Notes under the pieces: generated by a model
The model's input: only the letters and a program-made list of their open reading frames with translations
Told to the model about the DNA's origin: nothing
Database searches by the model: none
In this document: positions 11,665 through 22,049 of the stretch, in pieces
Numbering within the stretch: the stretch's first letter is position 1
Layout of the letters: the number at the start of each line of letters is the position of its first letter
Source of the DNA: Neofusicoccum parvum
Taxonomy: Eukaryota > Ascomycota > Dothideomycetes > Botryosphaeriales > Botryosphaeriaceae
Reading direction: 5' to 3'
DNA length: 64,000 bases
Assembly: GCA_020912385.1 (NCBI GenBank)
Contig: CP087214.1
Coordinates: 372,001 to 436,000, forward strand
Program-made: the position numbers and the translations under genes

Positions 11665-12666
11665 ATGACGACACAGCTCCTCGCCAACAAGGTCGCCGCC
11701 ATCACTGGCGGCGTCACCGGCATCGGGCGCGCCATCGCCCTCGAATACCTGCGCCAGGGCGCCAAGGTCGCCGTCAACCACCTGGGCGACGAGGCCTCGA
11801 ATAAGCAATTCGAAACCATGCTGCGGGAAAAGGTGGCTGACGGCCAGCTGATCGCGGTGCCGGGCGACATCTCCAAGCCCGAGACGGCGAAGCAGCTGGT
11901 CGCCGAGACGGTGGGCAAGTTCGGGCGGTTGGACGTGTTCGTGAGCAACGCGGGCGTGTGCAAGTTTGCGGACTTCCTGGAGTGAGTTTATTTTTTTTCC
12001 CGCCCGCCCTCGGCTGTCGGCAGATCCAGGTGCCCTTTTCTTCGGGGGAAGGGGGGAGATGGAGGGTTACACAAAGTTCGGGAATCGTGTGGTCTGCTGC
12101 GGGGACTGGGGAGTGATTGGCTGCGCTGACCACCGGCTCCTTTCCCAACAGCCTCGACACCGAGCACTGGGAGTTCACGCTCAACACCAACCTCGGCGGC
12201 GCCTTCCACGCGACCCAGGCGGCCGCGCGGCAGATGGCGGCGCAGGGCGACGGCGGGTCCATCATCGGCATCTCGTCCATCTCGGCGCTGGTGGGCGGCG
12301 GCCGCCAGGCGCACTACACGCCCACCAAGGCCGGCGTGCTCAGCCTGATGCAGTCGTGCGCCTGCGCCCTCGGGAAATACAACATTCGGTGCAACGCGCT
12401 GCTCCCCGGGACCATCAAGACGCAGCTCAATGAGGAGGACTTGGCCGACCCGGCTAAGAAGGCGTACACTGAGGGCAGGATACCGCTGGGCAGGACGGGT
12501 GAGCCGGCCGACCTGGCGGGGCCGGCTGTGTTTTTGGCTAGCGATCTGAGCAAATATGTGGTGAGTGCAAGTCCCAGGACTCCGTTCAGGGGTGTTGCTG
12601 ACTTGGGTTGGACAGAACGGTGCGCAATTGCTCGTGGATGGCGGCTTGTTCGTGAATCTTCAGTAG
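11665..12666 (+). CDS. LRA1: L-rhamnose-1-dehydrogenase (short-chain dehydrogenase)
   Basis: Exons 11665-11981, 12152-12560 and 12616-12666; 258 aa. The tiny last exon supplies the C-terminus NGAQLLVDGGLFVNLQ, which I recognise from yeast LRA1. The enzyme oxidises L-rhamnose to L-rhamnono-1,4-lactone with NAD(P)+, step 1 of the non-phosphorylated pathway. SDR hallmarks are all present: TGGVTGIG (residues 14-21) for the cofactor, NAG (95-97), and the catalytic Ser148, Tyr161 and Lys165 in SSIS and YTPTK. The length is typical of classical SDRs. The neighbouring lactonase and aldolase support the pathway assignment. Donors are GTGAGT in both introns (170 and 55 nt). An unrelated 3-oxoacyl-ACP-type SDR is the main alternative, made unlikely by the context and C-terminus. 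Confidence 0.9.
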
Positions 12667-12742
12667 ATATTATTATAGAATTGCAATTGAACGTTATTAA
12701 GGACATATCTGGACCATTGTCGATCTGTATCATAGCTCCCCT

Positions 12743-13928
12743 TCACGCTGACGGAGGACTCAGCCTGTATGCCTCCACAGCCGTGCCGTACCACACCCGA
12801 TCCTTCTGCTCATCAGTCAGCCCGTACGCATCCAAGATCCTCTCTACCACAGCCACCCAGCTCTTCCACGCCAGCTTCTCGCCGGGTCCGCGGACGTTGC
12901 AGACGGGCCAGTCACTACCGAACATGATGCGCTCCGGCGGGAAGGACTTGAACAGCACGTCGAGCCAGGGCCGCATGCGCTCGAGCACCTGATCCGGCGT
13001 CCACGGCTGGGCCGGGTCCTGGTCTGCGATCTCCGAGAAGGCGCCCGAGAGCTTCATGTAGTTGTGCGGGGAGCGGCCGGCACGCTCGATGGCAGCGCTC
13101 CAGCGGTTGAAGGCGCCGATCTGGGCGGGCGTGGTGGGGTGCTGTTCCATGTCCGGCTTGCAAAGATGATCTTCCGCCGTTCAGTCAGCCATATCTCCCA
13201 AAAGCACCAAACCATCCACCACATAGATAAAAAGAGACAAGAACAGGACTGGCAAACTCACTCAACACAAATCTCACCTCCTCCCCCACCCCCACCTCCC
13301 CCTCCCTATTCACCCTCTCCACCGCCTCCACCACCCTCTCCACCTGCCACACGCCCACCCCCCTCGAATCCACCCCGACATCAAAACACCACCCCCTCCT
13401 CCCACACTCCCTCAAGCACCCCACCCACTCCTCCCCGCCAACCACGCCCCCAAACGCCTCCTCATCCCTAATCCCCTGCACCAAAAACCGCCACCCGCGC
13501 ACCCTCCCCCACGCCTCCGGCCCCGCCGCCTCCTCCGCCGCTCCGAGATACTCCTTCAACACACCAGGCGCCACATCAACCGGCGCCCACGGCACCAGGC
13601 CCCACAGGACGTCGCCGTCGCCGGGCGCGAAGGCCTCGCCGTCGCCGGGCGCGCCGGCGACCAGGCGGCGCAGCCAGCGCAGCTCGGCGAGGGGCTGGGC
13701 GGCGCGGGCGGTGATGGGGGAGGCGCGGTCGCCCGCCAGCGTGCGGTCGGTCTCGACGTAGACGGCGCCGCGGAGGGCGGGGGAGGGCGCGGCCGCCGAG
13801 TAGTCGCGGAGGGAGTGCTGCTTCGTGAGAGGGCCGTCCGGCGCCATCCAGGCGTGGCCGGCGGGGTTGGTGGAGGTGTGCGGCCAGAGGTGGATGTGGG
13901 AGTCGAGGATGCGGGTGGGTGGGGTCAT
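12743..13928 (-). CDS. LRA2: L-rhamnono-gamma-lactonase (amidohydrolase 2 family)
   Basis: Two exons on the minus strand: 13928-13262 and 13170-12743, joined across a 91-nt intron (GTGAGT donor, AAG acceptor); 364 aa. The expected reaction is hydrolysis of L-rhamnono-1,4-lactone to L-rhamnonate, step 2 of the pathway. The amidohydrolase-2 fold is shown by the N-terminal metal ligands HIH (residues 11-13, in DSHIHLWP), NHLCKPD around residue 224, and FGSDWP with Asp309. It lies tail to tail with the dehydrogenase: the stop codons are 76 bp apart. The coding strand just before the intron is very G-rich and encodes a Glu/Gly/Val-rich stretch. The assignment rests on family plus cluster context; another sugar lactonase or TIM-barrel hydrolase would look similar. 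Confidence 0.86.
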
Positions 13929-15432
13929 GGTTGCGGTGGTGGGTTGGGGGTTGGGGGTTGGGGGTGTGGTGTTGGGGGGATTTGGGGTTCGTGGTTTCTT
14001 TTTTGTTTCGTTCTTCTCGCTGTGTTTGGTGGTGGGGAGTGAGGTTGTGGAAATTCGACGCAGAGACGCGGAGATTTATGACGGCTAAATTGAAATTATG
14101 GCACAGTGACTGAGGAAGGAAATAGCTGAAAGCACTCTCTCTTATCGGCAGAGAAGCCAGGGTCATGCGGGCTTCAATTGCCAGTTGAGAGCAGCAGAGA
14201 GCAACAATTCAGTCCATTGCAGTGTTGAGACGCAGGCCTATGGGAAGCGCAGCAATTGTCAGGACAGCAGTGGCAGTGGCAGGGCCGCCGACGCCCCGGG
14301 CCCAACGCGGGCAGGCAGTGCTCGACGGCGCGCGGGTCTTGGCTTCTTTTCTTCTGTCTGCTGCACGCATCCCACGTGTCGCTGCAGCGCGGCGACGCAG
14401 GCCGTGGCATTCTGTCCCCCTCGGCGGCCACGCCCCGGAAAAGCTTCCCCCTTGCAAACAAGCTCTCGCTGGCGGGGTAGTTTCCCAGACACATCCAAGA
14501 CAAAATGACGCAGCACGCGCAGCAAAGCGGGCTGGTGGGAGAAATTCTGGCAGAGTCCCACAGCGGGGCCGCCCACCACCAGCGAGCCCACACCACGAAC
14601 ACAGTCCCGCCGCCGCAGCGCCGCCGGACATAACGCGGCCGCAGTCGCAGCCAGCCGCGGAGCCAACTCCTTGCGCGCCCGCCGTCGTCGTGGCCGCGAC
14701 TCGCCGCGCGCAGCGCCACACGGGGCGCGAGGTCGAGCCACATCACGAGCTAGCGCACGGCGGGCGGGCTAACGCAAGTCATGTCCGCGCCATCGCCCAA
14801 TCTAGCGCGTTGTCGCGGCCACGATCTCCGCACCACAATCGCATGGTCGCCCGATGCGCGGCCGCCGTCGCCATCGCCATCGACGGTGACGGTGACGGTT
14901 GGGGGCCGCGCAGGGCGGGACTCCCGAATGCGAGCGGCCATTCGGCACGATGTGGCGCCGAGCCCGGCGACGTCGACGAGGCAGATGCCGAGCCGCCTGC
15001 CCGCCAGCCTGCCCACCAGCCTGCCCACCAGCCTGCCCGTCGCGCCGTCCGGGGTGGGGGCCCTCTTTTTTTGCGGGTTGACCCCTCGTTTGGGGCCGCG
15101 CGCTCCAAGCCCCCATCCCCTCCTCGCCCTTCCCCGGGCCATCATCAGCGCTCGCCGGCCGACGCGACGCCCACGCCAGAGCCTCCCGCGCGGCTTCCAT
15201 TGCCGACAGCGCCCAGCTGTCGCGAGAACGGCGAGCCGGCAGGCGCGCGCTGGCCGCCGGTGTCGGGCTGCTGGGCCCTTTTATAGAGCGTGGCGATGGC
15301 GGGGTACGCGGGGATACAGAGACACGTCCTGCCTCTCCACACGCGTCTGCAGCTGTTGAGAGACCTGTCCAGCACCGCCAATTCCTCGTGTCCCGCTAGA
15401 GATAGACGCGTAGACGCTCCGCTCCGCCCGTC
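13929..15432. promoter_or_regulatory. divergent promoter region of LRA2 and the aldolase gene
   Basis: 1.5 kb between two head-to-head rhamnose-cluster genes. A TATA-like element TTTTATAG at 15279-15286 lies about 150 bp before the aldolase ATG. A tandem 12-bp repeat is at 14996-15031. The long frames across 14.2-15.3 kb on both strands are GC-rich and protein-unlike. Inducer-responsive sites for a rhamnose regulator would be expected here, but I could not identify any by eye. Confidence 0.55.
14996..15042 (+). repeat. tandem 12-bp repeat (CCTGCCCACCAG)
   Basis: Three consecutive 12-bp units start at 14996, 15008 and 15020; the first differs by one base (CCTGCCCGCCAG). A partial fourth unit starts at 15032. 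The array is non-coding and sits in the LRA2/aldolase promoter region. Confidence 0.85.
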
Positions 15433-17147
15433 ATGGTTGCCTCTCCGCCCAAGGGCATCTTCGTGCCTGTACGTACACGCCGCCCGAGCACGCGACAGCC
15501 CTGACCGGTGAACCGCAACACGCGTCGGCGAGCCTTCGCTGTCCCCCCCAACCACCGCACACCCCAGATCCCAGAAACACCACGCATCAGAGCACCAGCA
15601 GCAAGCAGCCGCAGCGAGTCCTCCACGTCACTGACACCCCCCACCCCCCACCGCAGGTCCCCACCTTCTTCGCCCCCAAGAGCGCCGCCAACTACGACGC
15701 CACCGCGCCGCCCGTCGACGTCGCGACGCAGGCGGCGCACGCCGTGTACCTCGCGCGGGCCGGCATCCGCGGGCTCGTCATCCTCGGGTCGACCGGCGAG
15801 GCCGTCCACATCACCAACGCGGAGCGGCGGGCGCTGCTGGCCGGCGTGCGCGCGAAGCTGACGGAAGCTGGGTTCGCCGACTACCCGATCGTGGCGGGCA
15901 CGGCGACGCAGTCGGTCGAGGAGACGGTGGTGCAGCTGCGCGAGGCGCGCGACAGCGGCGCGCAGTGGGGCATGGTGCTGGCCCCCGGGTACTTCGCCGG
16001 CGCGGTGCAGCAGGACGGCATCGTGAGGTGGTTCGAGGCGGTGGCGGACCGGAGCCCGATTCCTGTGCTCGTGTGAGTCGTCTTCTCTTCCCTCTCCTTC
16101 CTCCTCTCCGTCTCTCCCCTTCTCCTCTCGGCCCCTGGGGTGCGGGGGTAAAGAGGTCGGGCTTCCGTGATGCTTGGGGAGCGTCCGGAGTTGAGGAGTC
16201 CGGCCGGACGATGAAGTGTCGTTCGGAGCCCTGGGGAGGTTTGCCTTTCTCGGAATGATTTTCTGCATATGCCCTGCCCGCACACACGCCCCCACGCCCC
16301 CGTTCCTGCAGCAAGAGTCCAAAGCGGAAGTTTTCTTGGGAGAATAAACGATCCAACGACAGCCCACGGGGAAGCTGGAAGCCCTCATCCGCCTGTCGGC
16401 TGGAAGGGTGAAGGCTTGGGGAGGGGGACACGCCCCCTGGCCGGTGGCATTCATGCCGTCCGGACAAATCACTCCCCCCAAGCACCACACACACACAGAA
16501 ACTGCATGCTGCAGGTCCGGAAGGAGCACATGCAGGGGCCCTCATGCACGATCGAAGCCTATCTGCTCCTGAAGAGAGTCGAAAAAAAAAATGTCGTGCT
16601 CGGTGCTGAAATTAGTCGCAGGTACCACTACCCCGGCGTCACCAACAACGTCGCCATCGCGTCGGAGACGATGATCCAGCTGGCGCAGCACCCCAACATC
16701 GTCGGCTGCAAGCTGTCCCACGGCAACCTCGACGACCTGGCGCTCGTCGCGCTGTCGCCGCGGGTGGACCACGCCAAGTTCCGCACGTTCACGGGGCTGG
16801 GCCAGGTGCTGCTGCCGGTGCTGACGCTCAACGGCGCAGGCGCCATCGACGGGCTGGCCAGCATGTTCCCCAAGACGGTGGTGCGCATCTTCGACCTGTT
16901 CGAGCGCGACGCGCTGGGGGCGCTGGCGGAGCTGCGGGTGCTGCAGCAGAAGGTGGCCGCGGGCGAGAAGATGGTGGGCAGATGGGGCGTCATCGGCGTC
17001 AAGGAGGGCATCTCGCGGCTGCGCGGCTTCGGCGACCGGGACGGCGGCCGGGTGCCGCTGCAGGGCGGTTTCCCTGCAGGCGACGCCGAGTGGGCGCGCT
17101 GGAAGGATGTGCTCGACGAGCTGGAGGCCGTCGAGGCGTCCCTGTAG
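15433..17147 (+). CDS. DapA-family (class I) aldolase, candidate 2-keto-3-deoxy-L-rhamnonate aldolase
   Basis: Exons 15433-15468, 15657-16072 and 16622-17147; 325 aa. The first exon is only 12 codons (MVASPPKGIFVP) and joins VPTFF, restoring the N-terminal strand of the dihydrodipicolinate synthase fold. Seen motifs: GSTGEA (56-61), the Tyr of VYHYPG (Tyr152) and the Schiff-base lysine in GCKLSHGN (Lys181), spaced as in DapA/NAL enzymes. The predicted reaction, cleavage of a 2-keto-3-deoxy sugar acid to pyruvate and an aldehyde, would make it step 4 of the rhamnose route (L-lactaldehyde as co-product). As I recall, the yeast LRA4 aldolase belongs to a different fold family (HpcH/HpaI), so a pathway role here is inferred from linkage only. 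Intron 2 is 549 nt, unusually long for this window. Confidence 0.82.
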
Positions 17148-20100
17148 ATACCCCGTTCGTGCACCCCAACACACCATCCCACCCCCCTCCCTCCCTCCCT
17201 CCCCGCGGGCAGCGAAAGTCGAGGGGCGCGGGCGGCCGGGGCCCAGGTCAACACCAATGACCGAAACGAAAATCCTCCGTCCCAAAGATAATCGATTATT
17301 TTTTTTCTCATCCGCCTGGAGCGCGAGTGCTAGTGCCAGTGCTGTCTAAGACCTAGGACGGATCCTCAGCTAGCTACGTGCCGGATTGCAGCCTGCTGAC
17401 CGCGGCAGCTGAGCGGACCCCCTCCGCCAGATCTGGGTTCGCCCGGGAGCGACTCGCTTCCAGATGCACGAATGAACGGGGTGACGTTCCTTTTTTTTCC
17501 TTTTTCCTCCCGCTGGCTGATCGCTTGGAGCGAGAAACACTTGCATTAGCCTGCGGCTCTGCTGCTCGCTCGGCGGCGGCGGTGGCGAAAAAGATACGGG
17601 CACGCTGTTCGGCGAGCCCTCGCCCTCGTCGGCGGCGTGTGGGTGGCTTGCCTCTGACACAGCCCTAATCGCAGAGGGGTGCATGCCGCTGGCTGGGCTG
17701 GGCTGCGCGTGAGCCTCACGAGCATGCGAACACCCTCCGATCCCGAAGATAGATCAATGGGCCAAAGTTTGCTAGCTAGCTAGCTCGCCGGCCCTGCAAG
17801 TCAGAGCAGCCCGTCGCGCGCTTGGCTAGCCCTGCTGGCTCTTGCGCCCACCCGCCCGCGCGCCTGTTTTGGGACCTGTCACCTCCGTCTGTCTTTTTCT
17901 CTCGCGCGCTCACACACCCTCTCGCTCTCCTGCCTTGCCCGAACGGGTCGACTAAAATGTCGCGGACGTGGCTGCTGATCGAGCATCAAGGCGCGCGCGC
18001 GCCAGCACTAACGACCGTACTACGTATTCCGGGGAGGGGAAGGGGGAGGGGGGCTTAGCAGGCTTTTTGCGTGTGCACTGCACCGCCATGCCGCCGTGCT
18101 AGCAAGAGCCTAGAGCAGCGCAGTCATGAGCAAGCAGGGTCTCGATGGGGGCAGGGTAGGTCGGTCGTCGAGAACCACACCTCCCCCGAACGGCGCGGCC
18201 GGTGGCTGATCGCCGCTGTCGAAATCCCCGCATCGCAGCGCGGTCGCAGCGCAATCGCGCGGATAATGGGGCGCCCGGGGCGCCCGGGGCGGCCTTCGCC
18301 TTTAGCGCTGCCTACGGCCGTTCTGGGCCGGGGCGAGTCAAGGGCCCGCTTTGGCCGCCCCCCTCCCTTCCTGTCGCGTCGCGCGCAAAGCTCGACGCGA
18401 GGTTGAGGATGAGGGAGGGGACGGGGGACGGGGATGGGATGGGATGGGATGGGATGGGATGGGACGGAGGGACGGGAGCCACGGGCATAGCACGGGCCTG
18501 GGAGCGCTGCGCGGGTTTCCAGAGCGCCGCGGCGGCGGCCTAAGGAGTGGGAGCTTGGGAAGTTCCCGCCGCCAGCGCGCGGGAAAGACGTCTTTGAAGC
18601 ACAGAGGACGGAGGGAATCGAGCGGAGGCGGGTGGGGTCCAGAAAAGAGGCCCTCGCGAGCACAAGCACGCGCCGGGGCCCGGCTCCAGCCAGCCAGCCA
18701 GTTACTTAGTACCGGCACCAGCACCAGCACCAGCGCGCGACGCAGCGTCGGGGCCCGGGCGGCGGGCGGCTGAGTCGCGGGACTGGGCTGGCGCTGACGA
18801 TTGCTGAGATTTGGAACGACGGCTGGCCGTGTTTTACGCGCAACGGCTGTGGGGGCGGACGCGCTGCGGACGGTCTCGTTCAATAGTGTGGCGATGTGCT
18901 GCAAGGGCCGGGCTGGTGTTGTTCCTGATTCCCTGGCGGCACGCCTTCCCACTCGCCCAGCGCAGCCGGGCTGCTCCACGGATCGCACGTCTGGCCGCCG
19001 CCCTGACACACGCGATGTGCTGCGAGCTCCGCTGATGGACGGCCAGCGAACAGCTCGCGGCGGCGGTGCCAGTGGGTTCGGCGCTGGTCGAGCGTTAGCG
19101 GAGGTTGGATTGCGGAGGCGATAGGCCTGCGGCGAGTGGTGCCGACATAGCGCCGCTCGCTGCTGGCACTGGCACTGGCACTGGCAGCGGACGGGCTCCG
19201 CGCGCTGGCACCTGGCGCCTGGCACCTGGCACCTGGCTCGCTCTCGTCGCGCACCTGGGCCCCGTCCGCACGGCTGGCGGCAGTCCGTGGGCGGCGGACA
19301 AAGCGCCGCCCAGCCAGCAGTTGCGCAATGTGGCTACCGCTCGTTAGCCCGGGCCCCGTCCGCGATGGAGACGGCCGCGCTCGACAGGCGGCACCCCGGC
19401 GCCGCGATGAGCTGATGGGCCCGCCGGTCAGCAGCTGCTGCGTCGTCGCCAGCGGCCGGCTCGGAGCGATGGGCGCGCGCGATCAATCTGGCGCGCCCGC
19501 CGCGTGCTGACGATGACGATGCTGCGCGCGCCGCGATTCGCGCACACCAGGGCCGAGCCACAGCAGGGAAATTTCTTCGCCAGGCCTCGCGCGACCGGCC
19601 TTAGCAGACAGGAAGCGCGGAGCGACTCGCGGGATCATCCATGGTCTGCACTCACGCCGCACCGCACTGACGGCCGCCTCCAGGGAACCGCGGCGGCAGC
19701 GAAGCGTCGAGGGACGGCTCGCCGACCAGGGCGGCAGCAGCCCTGCCTTCGCCCCGAGTACCCACCTGAGCCACAGCCTGGAGGGCGCGCGCGCGACGAT
19801 GTTCGCCGTGGGATGATCTCTGCCTGGATCCTGCGGCAGCGGCAAAAGCAAAGAGGCTGGCCACCTCGTGGGCAAACACCGATCACTGGTGCCTCATGCG
19901 CTCCGGACTTGCTTTTTGCTGTGAGCAATGCGGGAACAACCGCCGGACAGGCGACCAGGAGCCAACCACCCCGGACCTGGGCGGCGGCATATAAACTCTG
20001 TGCCACGGCCGCCGCCCGTGCCCGCTGCCATCAGACCGCGCTGCTGCCGCCGCCGCTACCACCGCGCCCGCGCTGCCCTGGGACGCACTACGCTTGCGAC

Positions 20101-22049
20101 ATGTGGATGATGACAGCCGGCCGCAGCAGCGGGTGGGTCGAAGCTCCTTCGCGGCCGCGACCCAGAGAGCCAGACCCTGCTGGCCGGCTGCTGCTCCCGC
20201 TGCAAAACGTCGCAGCCGTCACAGCCCGTGCTGCGATCCCTGAGAGTGAGCAGCAGCAGCAGCAGCACCCAGCAGCACCCAGCAGCAGCGCGGCGGGCGG
20301 CGCGGCGAGGCAGCGGAGCGTCAAGGGCACCCACCCCATTCCCGCGCTCGAGCACGGCTGTTGCCGCTCAGGCCTGCATTTTGCGTCCGGCGCGGCGATT
20401 GCGGGCGTCGAGCTTTAACCACATGCGCAGCCGCGAGTTGCGTGCGGCCGGCCTGCACTCCGGGTGCAGGCAATCTGGCTGATCGCGATGTCGCCAGGAT
20501 CAGGGTCCCCCCTGGCTCCGCGCCCGCCCCAATGCGGTCGATGGTCGCGAGCCACCCTGCTCCGTCTGAAAGGAGGGCCCCATCCCCCCCCCCAACCTGG
20601 CCCCATGGCGGGCCAAGGCGCGCCGCGGCTGTTGACACTGTGGCGTATGCCAGAGACCCCTTCGCAACCCTCTTTTTCTCCACCGGCGCCCGTGGCTCGG
20701 CGATGCGGCCGGTTGGGGCATGGGAAATGTAGGGTCGCGCGTGCCGTGACTGGCCGCAGCGCGCGCAGGCGCAGGCGGGCGGCGTGGATGCAGGTCGCAA
20801 CACATGCGCCTTTCTTCAGGGCCCGGCACATGCTGAGGAATCTGCGTTTGATCTCTCGCCTAAACTTTTTTGCTCATGCATCTGCCCGCCCGCGCCGGGC
20901 CTGCAGATGGCGACGGCAATGCAGAAAGTTTGGAAATGTGACAAAGCGTATTCTGGTGCGAACCTCGACGCGCCCTCTGTCTCTCTCTCTCTCTCTCCGG
21001 AGCCGACTTTCTTCATACGTCCCGGCGCTGCGGGCAGCCCTTTCCCGGAGCGGCCTGCAGGGCATTTCGCACGTCTCTTTTCGGGATTGGACGCCTGCTC
21101 GGCATGCCAATTGGAGCCGTGTGGAGCGCGCTGATCCGACGTATTCAGGCCCATGACGTCCGCCAGCGTTTTTTGCTGCGCGCAGAGGGAGGGGCCCGTT
21201 TTCCCTGGACCGCGCCGGCCAGCAATGGGCGAGCAGACGGAGCGAGGGGCCAGCGTCCGGCAGATTTCGGGGGCTGCATGGCCGTCTAGCGTGTGTAGTG
21301 TCTTGCGTGATGCTCCGCTTGGTTCGCTCGCAGCTGGCGGGCTTGATTTTATTATTATTATTTTTTTTTCGTCTGCATGGCGCCGGACGCGCCGCCGAGT
21401 TGCCATTCACCAATGGGCAGAATACCTGCTTTATCGTCGCGTTTCACCACTTGCCCTCCAACCGTCAGACATTGGCCGCCGTTGAGAGATATGCATAGCA
21501 TTACTGCTGACTATATTGGTCTTCTTTTTTACCCGCCCATGAGAAAAGTGTACTATACACACAAATCGTGAGATCAAGTCTGTCTCTGGACATAATGATG
21601 CAAGCTGCTGCCCTCTACGCCATCCTGGGATATCGGCAAACACGGGGGAAAAAAATGGCAAAATGCAAGAGGAAACCAGACGCGGGAAGAAAGAGACAAT
21701 CCAAACCCCCTTTCGCAGTGCAGCGCGACAAATGGCCCAGAACAATGTGAATGCAAGCCTCCCGCCCATTTTTTTTCTTTGAGCAGAAAAAAACCCAGTG
21801 CGCAGCCTTCGGCGCCTCCGCCGTGCATTGTCATAAAAAAAAAGGAGAAAAAAAAAGAAAGCAAGGGACGAAACAAAGGACACACCTCAGCGGCGTGCGA
21901 CGATCGCTGTGCGACACATCATCAACAAACCCAGCCGCCTATGCAAGATTAGATCTCGGCCGCCCGTTCCAGAGGGGGCACGAGCGCGGCATTATGCGGA
22001 CAGAAAACCACCAAGCAAGCAACACGAACAACAAAAAGCGTCTGGCGTT
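17148..22049. other. 4.9-kb GC-rich stretch without a recognisable gene
   Basis: Overlapping open frames on all strands are Arg/Pro/Ala-rich and show no domains, which is the signature of GC-rich non-coding DNA. Low-complexity elements include six GGGAT units at 18431-18460, CTGGCA-type repeats around 19160-19190, CAG-rich DNA near 20250-20290 and a CT tract near 20980. The region presumably carries the 3' end of the aldolase transcript on the left. No RNA gene was recognised. A lncRNA or a gene with many small exons cannot be excluded by eye. Confidence 0.55.
18431..18460 (+). repeat. microsatellite, six perfect GGGAT units
   Basis: A pentanucleotide array of six uninterrupted GGGAT units lies in the non-coding GC-rich stretch. 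It is a likely site of length polymorphism between strains; no function is evident. Confidence 0.9.

Noticed and set aside
14222..15286. 354-codon plus-strand open frame between the two rhamnose genes
   Set aside because: Pro/Arg/Ala-rich, overlapped by open frames in other phases, and includes the tandem repeat: typical GC-rich non-coding sequence.
18338..19225. 295-codon minus-strand open frame
   Set aside because: Translates simple repeats (QCQCQC, PSHPIPSHPIPSH) and has no domain or splice context.
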